A DNA stretch of 60,830 bases from Bacillota bacterium (GTDB taxonomy: Bacteria; Bacillota_I; Bacilli_A; RF39; UBA660). The stretch is from positions 1-60,830 of the forward strand of contig SVAP01000006.1 of assembly GCA_015059335.1 (NCBI GenBank), written 5' to 3'. The notes beneath the pieces were generated by a model that searched no databases, had not been told where the DNA came from, and saw only the letters and a list, made by a program, of their open reading frames with translations. Numbering within the stretch: the stretch's first letter is position 1; each line of letters starts with the position of its first letter. Below are positions 1-8,229 of this stretch, piece by piece. The translations under genes and the position numbers were made by a program.

Positions 1-248
1 AATCACATACAGCAAGAACAATGTTAGCAAATTCTGAATTTCTTATAATGTTAAATCAAGCAAGTACAGATAGGTTAGAACTTGCTAAATTGTTAAATAT
101 ATCAGAATTACAAATGGATTACATTACAAATGTGGGTGCAGGACATGGACTTATAAAAGTAGGTAGTTCTTTAGTACCATTTATTAATAATTTTCCTAAA
201 AATACTAAATTATATAAATTAATGTCAACAAAACCGGGAGAACAATAA
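1..248 (+). CDS. VirB4-like conjugal transfer ATPase, C-terminal end (partial)
   Basis: The frame is open to the left edge, so this is the last ~80 residues of a longer protein; the ATG at 21 is internal. The residues NSEFLIMLNQAS, then the TNVGAGHGLIKVGSSLVPF and NTKLYKLMSTKPGE stretches, match what I recall of the C-terminus of CD1110/VirB4-type ATPases of Tn1549-like integrative elements, which power DNA and protein export through the conjugation channel at the membrane. The Walker motifs would lie upstream of the window. The stop overlaps the next start by one base (TAATG), indicating one transfer operon. The family call is recognition by eye; its position next to a CHAP protein supports it. 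Confidence 0.82.
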   Translation, partial: SHTARTMLANSEFLIMLNQASTDRLELAKLLNISELQMDYITNVGAGHGLIKVGSSLVPFINNFPKNTKLYKLMSTKPGEQ

Positions 249-1771
249 TGTCTAAAATAAGGACTAAAGATGTAGTTAATGGAACAATTAAAACTTTAGA
301 TAAGACAGTAGTAGGTTTAGAAAGAACAAAAGATGTACTTGTTAATATTAAAGAAAAATCAGAAAATGCTTATAATAGTGATAGTAATATTAATGAGTAT
401 GCAAGTAAAAAAGTTGAATTTACTTCTAATAGGGCAAGTGATGAGTTAGTAGTAAAATTTAATAATAGTGGTAAAAAAGCAGTTAGTACAACAAAAGATA
501 ACTTGATTAAATCAAAGGATAAGATAAAAACAGTTAAAACTAAACTAACTGAAAAAAGAAAACTAAATAAAACAAAAAAGGCAGTTAAAGGGATTAAAAC
601 TTCAAATAAAGTTGTTGCACAACAGACAAAACAAATTACCAAACAAACGCTTAAAGCATCTCAAAGAGCAAAAAACTTAGCCATATCAACAACAAAAAAA
701 ACTGTTCAAGGAATAAAGGCAGCAGTAAAAATAACTATATCATCAGTAAAAGCAATTATTGCTGGAACAAAAGCATTAATATCAGCGTTAATTGCAGGAG
801 GATGGATAGCATTAATAGTAATTATTGTTGTATGCTTAATAGGTCTTTTATGTAGTTCTATATTTGGTATTTTCTTTTCAAGTGAAAATACAGGTACAGG
901 AACTACTATGAATATGGTAATACAAGATATTAATAAAGAGATGACAGATAAGATTAAAAATATTCAAGATACAAATGCACATGATGATTATATAATAGAA
1001 ACAGATAGAGCAGAGTGGAAAGAAGTATTAGCAATATATACTGCAATAGTAAACAATGGAATTAATGTTACTGAAGTAATTACAATAGACGACTCAAAAA
1101 CAGAACAATTAAAAAATATATTTTGGGAAATGCATGAGATTTCTTATGAGTTAAAAGAGGAAATTGTAGAGGAAACATTATATAATCAATTGAAAAAAAT
1201 ATTGTACATAAAAATAAAGAGTAAATCAGTAGATGAAATGATGAATAAATATATGTTTACAACTATTCAAAAACAACAAGTTAATGATTTGTTGAGTAAT
1301 GATTATTCTAGTATGTGGAGTTCAGTTATTTATGGAACATCTATAGGGAGTCCGGATATGGTACAAATTGCACTTTCACAAGTTGGCAATATAGGTGGTG
1401 AAACATATTGGAGATGGTATGGTTTTGATGCTAGAGTTGAATGGTGTGCTATATTTGTTTCGTGGGTAGCAAATCAACTTGGATATATCGATAGTGGTAT
1501 AATTCCAAAATTTTCTTTATGTGAAACAGGAGTAAATTGGTTTAAAGCATTAGGACAATGGCAAGATGAAAGTTATATAGCTAAAGCATCAGATATTATA
1601 TTTTTTGATTGGGAACAAGATGGAAATGTAGATCATGTTGGTATTGTAGAAAAAGTAGATAACAATATTATATATACAATTGAGGGCAATTCTACTAATG
1701 ATACTTGCAGGCAAAAAGAATATTCTGTAAATAGCAATGTCATATATGGATATGGAGTTCCAGCGTATTAA
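248..1771 (+). CDS. Membrane-anchored CHAP-domain peptidoglycan hydrolase (CD1108-like, conjugation)
   Basis: A 507-residue protein with a Lys-rich, probably coiled N-terminal region (1-170), one strong transmembrane stretch (about 178-210), a linker, and a C-terminal CHAP domain (about 368-507). The CHAP nucleophile is Cys400 in EWCAIFVSW, the general base His463 in DHVGIVEKV, and Glu479/Asn481 follow in IEGNS. Such proteins of Tn1549-type elements locally open peptidoglycan for the transfer channel. It follows the VirB4-like gene with TAATG overlap and is followed by a strong terminator, so it closes the transfer operon. Start and domain assignment are secure; the conjugation role comes from context. 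Confidence 0.85.
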   Translation: MSKIRTKDVVNGTIKTLDKTVVGLERTKDVLVNIKEKSENAYNSDSNINEYASKKVEFTSNRASDELVVKFNNSGKKAVSTTKDNLIKSKDKIKTVKTKLTEKRKLNKTKKAVKGIKTSNKVVAQQTKQITKQTLKASQRAKNLAISTTKKTVQGIKAAVKITISSVKAIIAGTKALISALIAGGWIALIVIIVVCLIGLLCSSIFGIFFSSENTGTGTTMNMVIQDINKEMTDKIKNIQDTNAHDDYIIETDRAEWKEVLAIYTAIVNNGINVTEVITIDDSKTEQLKNIFWEMHEISYELKEEIVEETLYNQLKKILYIKIKSKSVDEMMNKYMFTTIQKQQVNDLLSNDYSSMWSSVIYGTSIGSPDMVQIALSQVGNIGGETYWRWYGFDARVEWCAIFVSWVANQLGYIDSGIIPKFSLCETGVNWFKALGQWQDESYIAKASDIIFFDWEQDGNVDHVGIVEKVDNNIIYTIEGNSTNDTCRQKEYSVNSNVIYGYGVPAY

Positions 1772-1819
1772 AAGAGTATATGAGTTCTAAAATAATTGAA
1801 CTCATATACTCTTTTTTTT
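1772..1819 (+). terminator. Rho-independent terminator of the transfer operon
   Basis: A perfect 16-bp inverted repeat (arm AAGAGTATATGAGTTC) with a 10-base loop is followed by eight T residues, immediately after the CHAP gene stop codon. Confidence 0.9.
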
Positions 1820-1960
1820 GTTTACAGAAAAGGAACAATTTGAAATTGTTGATAACTTTTCTTGACTCAAGAGGGGTGGTAGTATATAATCATATTAGAA
1901 TTGTAGATAAATTTTAAATATTCACATTATAAAAGATTAAAAACAAAGGTGATGATAGTA

Positions 1961-2725
1961 GTGCATGATGAAGTGATTAATACTGTGGGAAAGAATAATA
2001 TTAAAATATTTGAGAAAAAATCTAAATTATTAAAAATTCCAAGTTATGTTATTCTTTTAACTATAATTTTTATAATTATATTATTATTTATTACATTATT
2101 TGAATCAAAGTTTCTTTATTATTCTTTGTTTATTATGAGCGTAGGCTATTTCGTATTAGCATTCCCTATAACGACTATTAAAAACAGGAAATTATATATA
2201 AATTATATATTAAAACCAATGTTGGAAAACATGTTTACTAATGTAGAAATAAACAAAACATCGATTTCTGAACAAGAATATATTAATACAGGTTTATCTT
2301 TGCATAAGAAAAAAAAGATTTCAAAAACTATTCTGAAATTTCACGATGTATCATCTTTAAAATTCAATAATAAGCTAATAAGTGTTGAAATGCATCAAAT
2401 AAACATATTATATAGATTATGGCATCAACTAATTAATACATTAAATTATCCTGGGGAACAGATTTTTGAGAAATGTATTATTATACAATTTAAGAATATT
2501 TCAAAAAATCTAGATGTTAATCTTATTAGGAAGTTATTTGATTGTAATGATAAATTAGAATATAGTATAACAAATAATGTTATAACATTAAAATTTGATT
2601 TGATTAAATTAAATGAGAATATTGTTTTTTTTGATACCACGAAAAGGGGTATCAAAAAAAACTTTGAATTATTTAATTATGTAAAAACAATATCTGATAA
2701 AATTATGGAAAATTGCATATTCTAA
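1961..2725 (+). CDS. Unknown membrane protein with two N-terminal transmembrane segments
   Basis: I do not recognise this protein. From a GTG at 1961 it has about 254 residues; AGGTGAT lies at the right distance upstream, whereas the in-frame GTG at 1949 and ATG at 1952 overlap that site. Two adjacent hydrophobic segments (roughly residues 27-70) are followed by a charged, probably cytoplasmic domain rich in Lys, Ile and Asn, without cysteines in a metal motif or other recognisable catalytic motif. It stands alone between the transfer-operon terminator and a reverse-strand regulator. The start is uncertain. Confidence 0.6.
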   Translation: MHDEVINTVGKNNIKIFEKKSKLLKIPSYVILLTIIFIIILLFITLFESKFLYYSLFIMSVGYFVLAFPITTIKNRKLYINYILKPMLENMFTNVEINKTSISEQEYINTGLSLHKKKKISKTILKFHDVSSLKFNNKLISVEMHQINILYRLWHQLINTLNYPGEQIFEKCIIIQFKNISKNLDVNLIRKLFDCNDKLEYSITNNVITLKFDLIKLNENIVFFDTTKRGIKKNFELFNYVKTISDKIMENCIF

Positions 2726-2767
2726 CAATAATAATACACATTGATATTAAGAATAATAATTTTTAAA

Positions 2768-2866
2768 TGTAGGTATAATTTATGGATTAAAATTGTTCAC
2801 AACTTTTAAATTGATTACAATTTTATAAGGTTTATTTTTGATAATACATAGTATAAAGTATATAAT
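2768..2866 (+). pseudogene. Decayed duplicate of the 3' end of the zinc-ribbon membrane gene
   Basis: This otherwise gene-free stretch closely resembles bases 3841-3935, the last part of the gene at 3526-3954. Shared blocks include TTATGGATT, TTCACAACTTTT, GATTACAATT/AATTACAATT and GATAATACATAGTAT, in the same order and spacing. No complete reading frame remains, so it is read as a remnant of a tandem duplication. The rest of 2726-2979 shows nothing else. Confidence 0.65.
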
Positions 2867-2979
2867 AGTATTAAGAAATTAAAAAAACCAATATTTATTA
2901 AAATTATAGAATAATCTTAGAAAAAAATCTAAGAGTTTATATATAATTTGAATAATATGATTTATAATTATGAATCATA

Positions 2980-3417
2980 TTATTTTTTTTCTTTGTTACA
3001 TAACCAATCTAAGGAGTAGTTATAATTTTTACAAATTTCTAGTGCAAAAACAGTTAAAATTAATGTTTTACCATTTTCGTAAGCACTAATAGTTGAATGG
3101 GTTGTATTTAATAAAGTAGCTAGTTTTTCCTGTGTTAGATGATGTTCTTTTCTAATTTTCTTTAAATTTCGACCTATTGCCTTTATATCAAGATTTGATA
3201 TTTCTAGTGTTTCTTTATTAGTTTGAGAAAGTCCAATAGCATAATCCATACTAACATGAAAAAAATTACAAAAATCATTTAACCTTGATAACGGAATAAT
3301 TTGTTCCTCTGTTTCCCATCTTGCATAAGTTGATTTTCCTATTAGTAATAATTCTGATAATTCTCTTTGTGTTAAATCGTGATTTTCTCTAATTTCTTTT
3401 AATTTTGTACAATTCAA
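2980..3417 (-). CDS. Tandem-HTH XRE-family transcriptional regulator
   Basis: Two Cro/C1-type helix-turn-helix domains lie in tandem, the first around residues 2-55 (LTQRELSELLLIGKSTYARWE) and the second around 78-135 (LTQEKLATLLNTTHSTISAYE). The likely start is TTG at 3417-3415, because GGTGAT precedes it at the same distance as before the ATG of its relative at 24444-24881, and the two N-termini align from there. The upstream bases also share ATGAGAAAAT with that relative. A DNA-binding regulator, perhaps acting on the divergent zinc-ribbon operon at 3526. Confidence 0.8.
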   Translation of the reverse strand: MNCTKLKEIRENHDLTQRELSELLLIGKSTYARWETEEQIIPLSRLNDFCNFFHVSMDYAIGLSQTNKETLEISNLDIKAIGRNLKKIRKEHHLTQEKLATLLNTTHSTISAYENGKTLILTVFALEICKNYNYSLDWLCNKEKK

Positions 3418-3525
3418 GGCTATCACCAGAATTATTTTCTCATTTAATAAAAAAAATTATACAAATGCCCCTATAATACGACAAAATATGATATAATGAT
3501 TAAGAATAGGAGGTGTTAAGCATTT

Positions 3526-3954
3526 ATGTATTGTAAAAAATGTGGTGCTGAAAATATTAGTGGTAAGTTTTGTGAAAAATGTGGTGAAGCAATTGAAACT
3601 TCTTCTACACAATTTAACGTCAACAATGAAACTATAATTTTAAGCAATAATTTAAAAAGATATTCAAAATATTTAAAAAATGATTCAATTATTTTAGCAA
3701 TAATATTGATAATTTCGTTGATACTCAACTATATCGATGGATTTGTAGATTCTAGATATATTATTGATTTGTTAATACATTTTTCTATGTTGTTGCTTGT
3801 GTTTGTAGGTTCTAATCAAAAAAAGAAATTTGCTGGCATTGTGGGTATATTTTATGGATTATTGTTATTCACAACTTTTGAAATAATTACAATTATGTTA
3901 GGTGTATTTATGATAATACATAGTATGAAGTACATCATTTCATTTAGGAAATAA
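3526..3954 (+). CDS. Zinc-ribbon membrane protein
   Basis: The N-terminus is a short zinc ribbon with two CxxC knuckles (YCKKCGAENISGKFCEKCGE), the zinc_ribbon_2 pattern common in small Firmicute membrane proteins. After a linker come about three hydrophobic segments (residues 55-140). AGGAGGTG precedes the ATG and a TATAAT box lies at about 3491. It is divergent from the tandem-HTH regulator and heads a run of small genes (3975, 4542). Function unknown. A degraded copy of its 3' end lies at 2768-2866. Confidence 0.72.
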   Translation: MYCKKCGAENISGKFCEKCGEAIETSSTQFNVNNETIILSNNLKRYSKYLKNDSIILAIILIISLILNYIDGFVDSRYIIDLLIHFSMLLLVFVGSNQKKKFAGIVGIFYGLLLFTTFEIITIMLGVFMIIHSMKYIISFRK

Positions 3955-3974
3955 CAAATGAAAGGAGTGAAATA

Positions 3975-4523
3975 ATGGATGATAAAAGAAATGAAGTTAT
4001 TTTGTATGGTTCATATTTACCGGAAATAATATTTGGACCGATTGGTACATTGGATATTTCAAATTATTCAATATTATTTAAAGATAATAATATAACAATT
4101 ACCCCCTATAGTAAAATAACTAATTCACCAATGGACGATAAAAAGTTTACTATTAACGGTAATAATGTTAAAAAAATTTCTATATCAGATGGAAATTTTG
4201 GTTTTTTTAAAATTATAATTCATGGATATGATGAAGATTTATTTGGTTTTCAAATATCAAAGCATATTACTGAAGAACAAAAAAATATAATTTATTTTAT
4301 AAGTGAACATTATGATGTAGAAAATCTTGATTTAATTATAGAAAAAAAGATTAGTAAAACTGTTCCTATAATCAGTGCTGTTATATTATCAATTTTTATG
4401 ATTATAGGTTGTATAGGTGCAATTTTATCTTATGGAATAATAGGAATTGTTTTTACTATTATTGTAATAATTTCTATGGTTAAATGGTTTAAAGATATAA
4501 AACAAAGCAAAAACAAGAAATGA
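3975..4523 (+). CDS. Unknown protein with C-terminal membrane hairpin
   Basis: 182 residues: a soluble N-terminal part of about 125 residues with alternating hydrophobic residues, suggestive of a beta-rich PH-like fold, then two transmembrane segments (about 130-172) and a short basic tail. A GAAAGGAGTGAAATA ribosome site precedes the ATG, 20 bases after the preceding gene, so it is co-transcribed. The gene ends in TGA, which together with others shows that TGA is a stop here. Fold guess is weak; no function assigned. Confidence 0.62.
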   Translation: MDDKRNEVILYGSYLPEIIFGPIGTLDISNYSILFKDNNITITPYSKITNSPMDDKKFTINGNNVKKISISDGNFGFFKIIIHGYDEDLFGFQISKHITEEQKNIIYFISEHYDVENLDLIIEKKISKTVPIISAVILSIFMIIGCIGAILSYGIIGIVFTIIVIISMVKWFKDIKQSKNKK

Positions 4524-4541
4524 TAAAAATTAAGAAAAGAG

Positions 4542-4829
4542 TTGATATTTTTGGAAAATAAAGGATTTAATTATTCTTTCACTTTACCTGAGCTTAGTTA
4601 TTTTTTATTTGGAAATAAAAAATGTCCAAAATGTGGAGGCAAACTCGTAAGAACAAAAAAATTTGAAACAAGAACTGATATGTTTCATAGAACCAGAGTG
4701 GATTCAATATTTCATCCTGGGCAAATGGTTAAATGTTATAACTATGTTTATAATTGTAAAAATTGTGGGTTTAAAAATTCACTATCAAATTTAGCAAATA
4801 GTAATAAATGTAAAAGAAAGATAAAATAA
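4542..4829 (+). CDS. Small zinc-ribbon protein
   Basis: 95 residues with CPKCGG near residue 28 and CKNCG near residue 77, two CxxC pairs far apart that would form one zinc ribbon, separated by a polar and aromatic loop. The start is probably TTG at 4542 with a weak AAGAAAAGAG site; a second TTG lies at 4551. It is the third gene of the 3526 operon. No catalytic motif is visible; probably a nucleic-acid or protein-binding ribbon. Confidence 0.6.
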   Translation: MIFLENKGFNYSFTLPELSYFLFGNKKCPKCGGKLVRTKKFETRTDMFHRTRVDSIFHPGQMVKCYNYVYNCKNCGFKNSLSNLANSNKCKRKIK

Positions 4830-4872
4830 ATCAATTCATTAATTTTATGATTAATACTTAAGAGAAATTATT

Positions 4873-5001
4873 GTGATATCTTTTTCCGACAAAACCATTA
4901 CAATTAAGATGGAATTGGATGAGAATCATTTTGTTGGGGCATTGGTTAGTACTATTTTAAAATATTTAATTTTGTTTAAGAGGAGATGTAAGTATGAATA
5001 A
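4873..5001 (+). CDS. Possible small protein coupled to lemA
   Basis: A 42-residue frame begins with GTG at 4873 (AAGAGAAATT upstream) and ends at 4999-5001, overlapping the lemA ATG at 4994. Its C-terminal half is hydrophobic then basic (LVSTILKYLILFKRRCK), like a small membrane peptide. The overlap would couple its translation to lemA. There is no homology evidence; it may be chance. Confidence 0.35.
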   Translation: MISFSDKTITIKMELDENHFVGALVSTILKYLILFKRRCKYE

Positions 5002-5566
5002 AAAATTAGTTTATATTATTATTGGGATAGTAACATTAATATTTGGTGTTTTGATCTTTAGTTCTATTAACATATATAATAATCTAGTATCAAGTAAAGA
5101 ATCAGTAGATAACAATTTATCTAAAATTTCTGTACAATTAGAAAGAAGAGCAGATTTAATTCCAAATTTAGTTACTACAGTTAAAGGTTATATTAAACAT
5201 GAGCAATCAGTAATTAATAGTATAACTTCATCAAGGGAAAAACTTGTTAATGCAGATACAGTTGAAGAAAAAGCGGAGGCAAATAATCAACTTAGTGCAG
5301 CGTTAAATAATTTATTTGTAATTGTTGAAAATTATCCGGATTTAAAATCAAATGTAAATTTTATACAATTGCAAGATGAACTTGCAGGTACAGAAAATAG
5401 AATAGCTGTAGCACGTACCGATTATAATAATGCAGTAAAAGAATATAATCAAAACATAAAATATTTTCCACAAAACATAATTGCTAATATGTTTGATTTT
5501 GAAGAACAAGAATATTTTGAAGCAAGTAATGCTTCAAATGGAGTTCCAAATGTTTCATTTGAATAA
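4994..5566 (+). CDS. LemA family protein
   Basis: 190 residues: an N-terminal transmembrane anchor (about 5-27, YIIIGIVTLIFGVLIF) and an extracytoplasmic four-helix LemA domain. Diagnostic stretches are the QLERRADLIPNLVTTVKGY block, then the ENRIAVARTDYNNAVKEYN block and the PQNIIANMFDF ending. LemA proteins are membrane-anchored helical proteins of poorly known function, very often paired with a TPM-domain protein, as here: the next gene starts inside this one. The AGAGGAGATGTAAGT leader fixes the start. Confidence 0.92.
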   Translation: MNKKLVYIIIGIVTLIFGVLIFSSINIYNNLVSSKESVDNNLSKISVQLERRADLIPNLVTTVKGYIKHEQSVINSITSSREKLVNADTVEEKAEANNQLSAALNNLFVIVENYPDLKSNVNFIQLQDELAGTENRIAVARTDYNNAVKEYNQNIKYFPQNIIANMFDFEEQEYFEASNASNGVPNVSFE

Positions 5567-6578
5567 TTTTAAAAAAATATTAATTATAATATTAATGACA
5601 GTAGCGTTTCCTTTTAAAGTTAATGCCACTGTTAATCCTACTTCCAGATTTTATGTTAACGACTATGCTAATATATTATCTAATGAAACAGAAGAATATA
5701 TATATAATAAAAGTATCGAATTAAACAATGTTGATGGTACTCAAATTGTAGTTGTAACCGTTCCAAATTTAGATGGACAATCTATTGAAGATTACTCATT
5801 AAAGTTATTTAGAAACTATGGTATTGGTGACAAAGAAAAAAATAACGGATTATTATTGCTACTTGCTTTAGAAGAAAGAAAATTTCGTGTTGAGGTAGGT
5901 TACGGATTAGAAGGAATTTTACCTGATGGAAAAACTGGTAGATTTCAAGATGAGTATATTATTCCATATTTAAAAAATAATGATTGGGATAACGGTATTA
6001 GAAACGGATATGATGCATTTTATAAAGAAATAGTAACATTAAATAATTTAAGTGTTAATTATAATGAGCCGACACAAGCATTAGAAAACAGTGAAATAGA
6101 TATTTATACTATAATAGGTTTTATACTAAGTTTTATACCTACAATACTATTTTTTAATCCTGTTGGAATGTTTGGATCAGTGTTTGCAAGTATTTTTATT
6201 GCTGAGAAAATTAAGAAAACAAAAGATAAAAAGAAAAAAAATAAATACAAATACACCTATCTTGGTATTTGGATGGGATGTTTAGTATTAATAGTTTTAT
6301 TTAACTTAATTAATATTTTAAAATCATTATCAAATTCTAATGATGCAACAGAGCTTGTATCTAATATATCATTACTTTTTCCAATTTCTTTATTAATGTT
6401 TAATATGATGGTATTTACATTGGTTGGTTTTTCTAAATCGAGAGGCAGAGGTTCATCATCTGGCTTTGGCTCATCTAGTGATTGGTCTTCAAGCAGTAGT
6501 TCATCTAGCAGTTCATCAAGTAGTCATTCTGGTGGTGGCGGTTCGTCTGGTGGTGGAGGTAGTACAAGAGGATTTTAA
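5550..6578 (+). CDS. TPM-domain (YgcG-type) membrane protein with Ser/Gly-rich tail
   Basis: The preferred start is the ATG at 5550, which follows GGAGTTCCAA and gives a signal peptide ending near VNA. A TPM domain follows (about residues 30-165: YVNDYANILS, QIVVVTVPNL, RNYGIGDKEKNNGLLLLLA, VEVGYGLEGILPDG), then two or three transmembrane segments and a low-complexity Ser- then Gly-rich tail ending in a GGGGS-type run and RGF, the usual end of YgcG proteins. It overlaps lemA by 17 bases. The LemA/TPM pair is common in Firmicutes and is thought to act at the envelope. Confidence 0.9.
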   Translation: MFHLNNFKKILIIILMTVAFPFKVNATVNPTSRFYVNDYANILSNETEEYIYNKSIELNNVDGTQIVVVTVPNLDGQSIEDYSLKLFRNYGIGDKEKNNGLLLLLALEERKFRVEVGYGLEGILPDGKTGRFQDEYIIPYLKNNDWDNGIRNGYDAFYKEIVTLNNLSVNYNEPTQALENSEIDIYTIIGFILSFIPTILFFNPVGMFGSVFASIFIAEKIKKTKDKKKKNKYKYTYLGIWMGCLVLIVLFNLINILKSLSNSNDATELVSNISLLFPISLLMFNMMVFTLVGFSKSRGRGSSSGFGSSSDWSSSSSSSSSSSSSHSGGGGSSGGGGSTRGF

Positions 6579-6603
6579 ATAATTAACGAGGTGGTGATTA
6601 CTA

Positions 6604-8193
6604 TTGAACATATATATAATTATTTCTAATAAAAAAATAATATTTAGAAATGAAAAAGATAGTGAAATATCTTTTAATGAAAATAATATTGATAATAGTA
6701 ATAAGATAGTATTTGATAACCAATATTTTATTAGCAAAAAGAAAATAGTTTCAAATATAATAAATGGCATTATTCATGATAATAAAATTAATACTGTTGT
6801 TGTAGAAGACATATCTCTTGCACCATCTGTTTTAGATGTCATTAGTAATATTAAAAAAATAACAAATTTAAATATTGCTGATGATATAGAACTTGATTAT
6901 AATACTTACGAGAAATTATTAAAAAATAAATCTATAAAAAATATATACTGCTTTACTGCCCCATTATATATGTTAGATTCACTTAAAAAAAATGGAATTA
7001 CTGTTAATTTTAGAGTAGAGTTTTTATCAAATAGTAATTTTGTATTAGATAATAAATTAGATTCTTATTCTAAAATGTATTATAAAGAAACTATTAAGTT
7101 TGAAAATGTTTTAGATGATTTTGATATTTTAGATTTTAAATTCTTTTTAGAGATAAATACGAATTTATCGAAAGTAAATATTTTTAATTTTTCTAATGAA
7201 TTGTTGGAACAAATTATAAATATTCTTTTAGAAAAAAATATAAGAAATGTTTGTATACTAATTAGAACTGATAGTAATAATTCTAAGAAAATACAAAATC
7301 AGATAAAAAAATTAAAGAAATTAAACAAATATTATAAGGACAAAATAAATTTAAGCATAAAAATTAAATATTCATATGAATATAAAAAAAAGAACATTTC
7401 AAAACAGGTTTTTAATAATTTAGTAAAGGTAAGTTGTTTATTAATTGTTTTAATATCTTTAACATCTATTGGTGTAGTAGCATATAAAAATCATATGATA
7501 AAAAGGCAAAAAAAGGAAATTAATTATATTGTAGAAAACAACAAAGAAAATGAAATAATTAAAGAAGAAAAAAAAGAACAATCTATACAAAAAGATAATA
7601 AAGAAGAACTTATAATTAAAGAACCAAGACTAATAGAAAACTACAGTGATTTATTATTAATTAATGATGAAACTGTAGGATGGTTAAAAGTTAATAACAC
7701 AAAAATAGATTATCCGGTTGTAAAAGGTGTGGATAACGATTATTATTTAAAACACGATTTTTATAATAATGAAAACTTTAACGGTTGGATTTTTATGGAT
7801 TATAGAAATAATATTGATACATTAGATAAAAATACTATTATATATGGACATAATATGAAAAGCGGTATGATGTTTGGAACATTACCATATGTTTCAAAAG
7901 AATACTGGTATAATAATAACGATAATTTGATTATCTATTTTAATACAATACATGAAAAACTTAACTTTCAAATATTCTCAATATATACTATTGATGTAAC
8001 TAATGATTATTTATACACAAACTTTAGTAGTAATCAAGAATATTTAAGTTTTATAGATAAGATTAAAAGTAGAAGCATTAAAGATTTTGGTATATCTATA
8101 AATGAGCATGATAAGATTTTGACATTATCAACATGTCAAGATAATTCTAAAAAAAGATTAGTAGTACATGCAAAGTTGATAAAAAAAGTATAA
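6604..8193 (+). CDS. Class B-type sortase with large N-terminal intracellular domain
   Basis: 529 residues. The C-terminal domain (about 345-529) is a sortase with His416 (YGHNMKSG), Cys511 (LTLSTCQ) and Arg518 (KKRLVVHA), and class B features around YPVVKG and GWIFMD. A transmembrane helix lies at about 274-294, so the preceding ~270 residues, which show no known motif, face the cytoplasm. That is far longer than usual for sortases. The start is TTG at 6604 behind GAGGTGGTGATTACTA. The next gene encodes an NPKTG surface protein, the obvious substrate; the enzyme would attach it to peptidoglycan or lipid II. Confidence 0.88.
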   Translation: MNIYIIISNKKIIFRNEKDSEISFNENNIDNSNKIVFDNQYFISKKKIVSNIINGIIHDNKINTVVVEDISLAPSVLDVISNIKKITNLNIADDIELDYNTYEKLLKNKSIKNIYCFTAPLYMLDSLKKNGITVNFRVEFLSNSNFVLDNKLDSYSKMYYKETIKFENVLDDFDILDFKFFLEINTNLSKVNIFNFSNELLEQIINILLEKNIRNVCILIRTDSNNSKKIQNQIKKLKKLNKYYKDKINLSIKIKYSYEYKKKNISKQVFNNLVKVSCLLIVLISLTSIGVVAYKNHMIKRQKKEINYIVENNKENEIIKEEKKEQSIQKDNKEELIIKEPRLIENYSDLLLINDETVGWLKVNNTKIDYPVVKGVDNDYYLKHDFYNNENFNGWIFMDYRNNIDTLDKNTIIYGHNMKSGMMFGTLPYVSKEYWYNNNDNLIIYFNTIHEKLNFQIFSIYTIDVTNDYLYTNFSSNQEYLSFIDKIKSRSIKDFGISINEHDKILTLSTCQDNSKKRLVVHAKLIKKV

Positions 8194-8229
8194 AATAAAA
8201 TGCAAAATTAAAAGAAAGAAGTGTGAAAA

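Noticed and set aside
370..642. Reverse-strand open frame inside the CHAP gene
   Set aside because: Shadow of a well-supported gene; hydrophobic only because it is the complement of Lys-rich codons, with no ribosome site.
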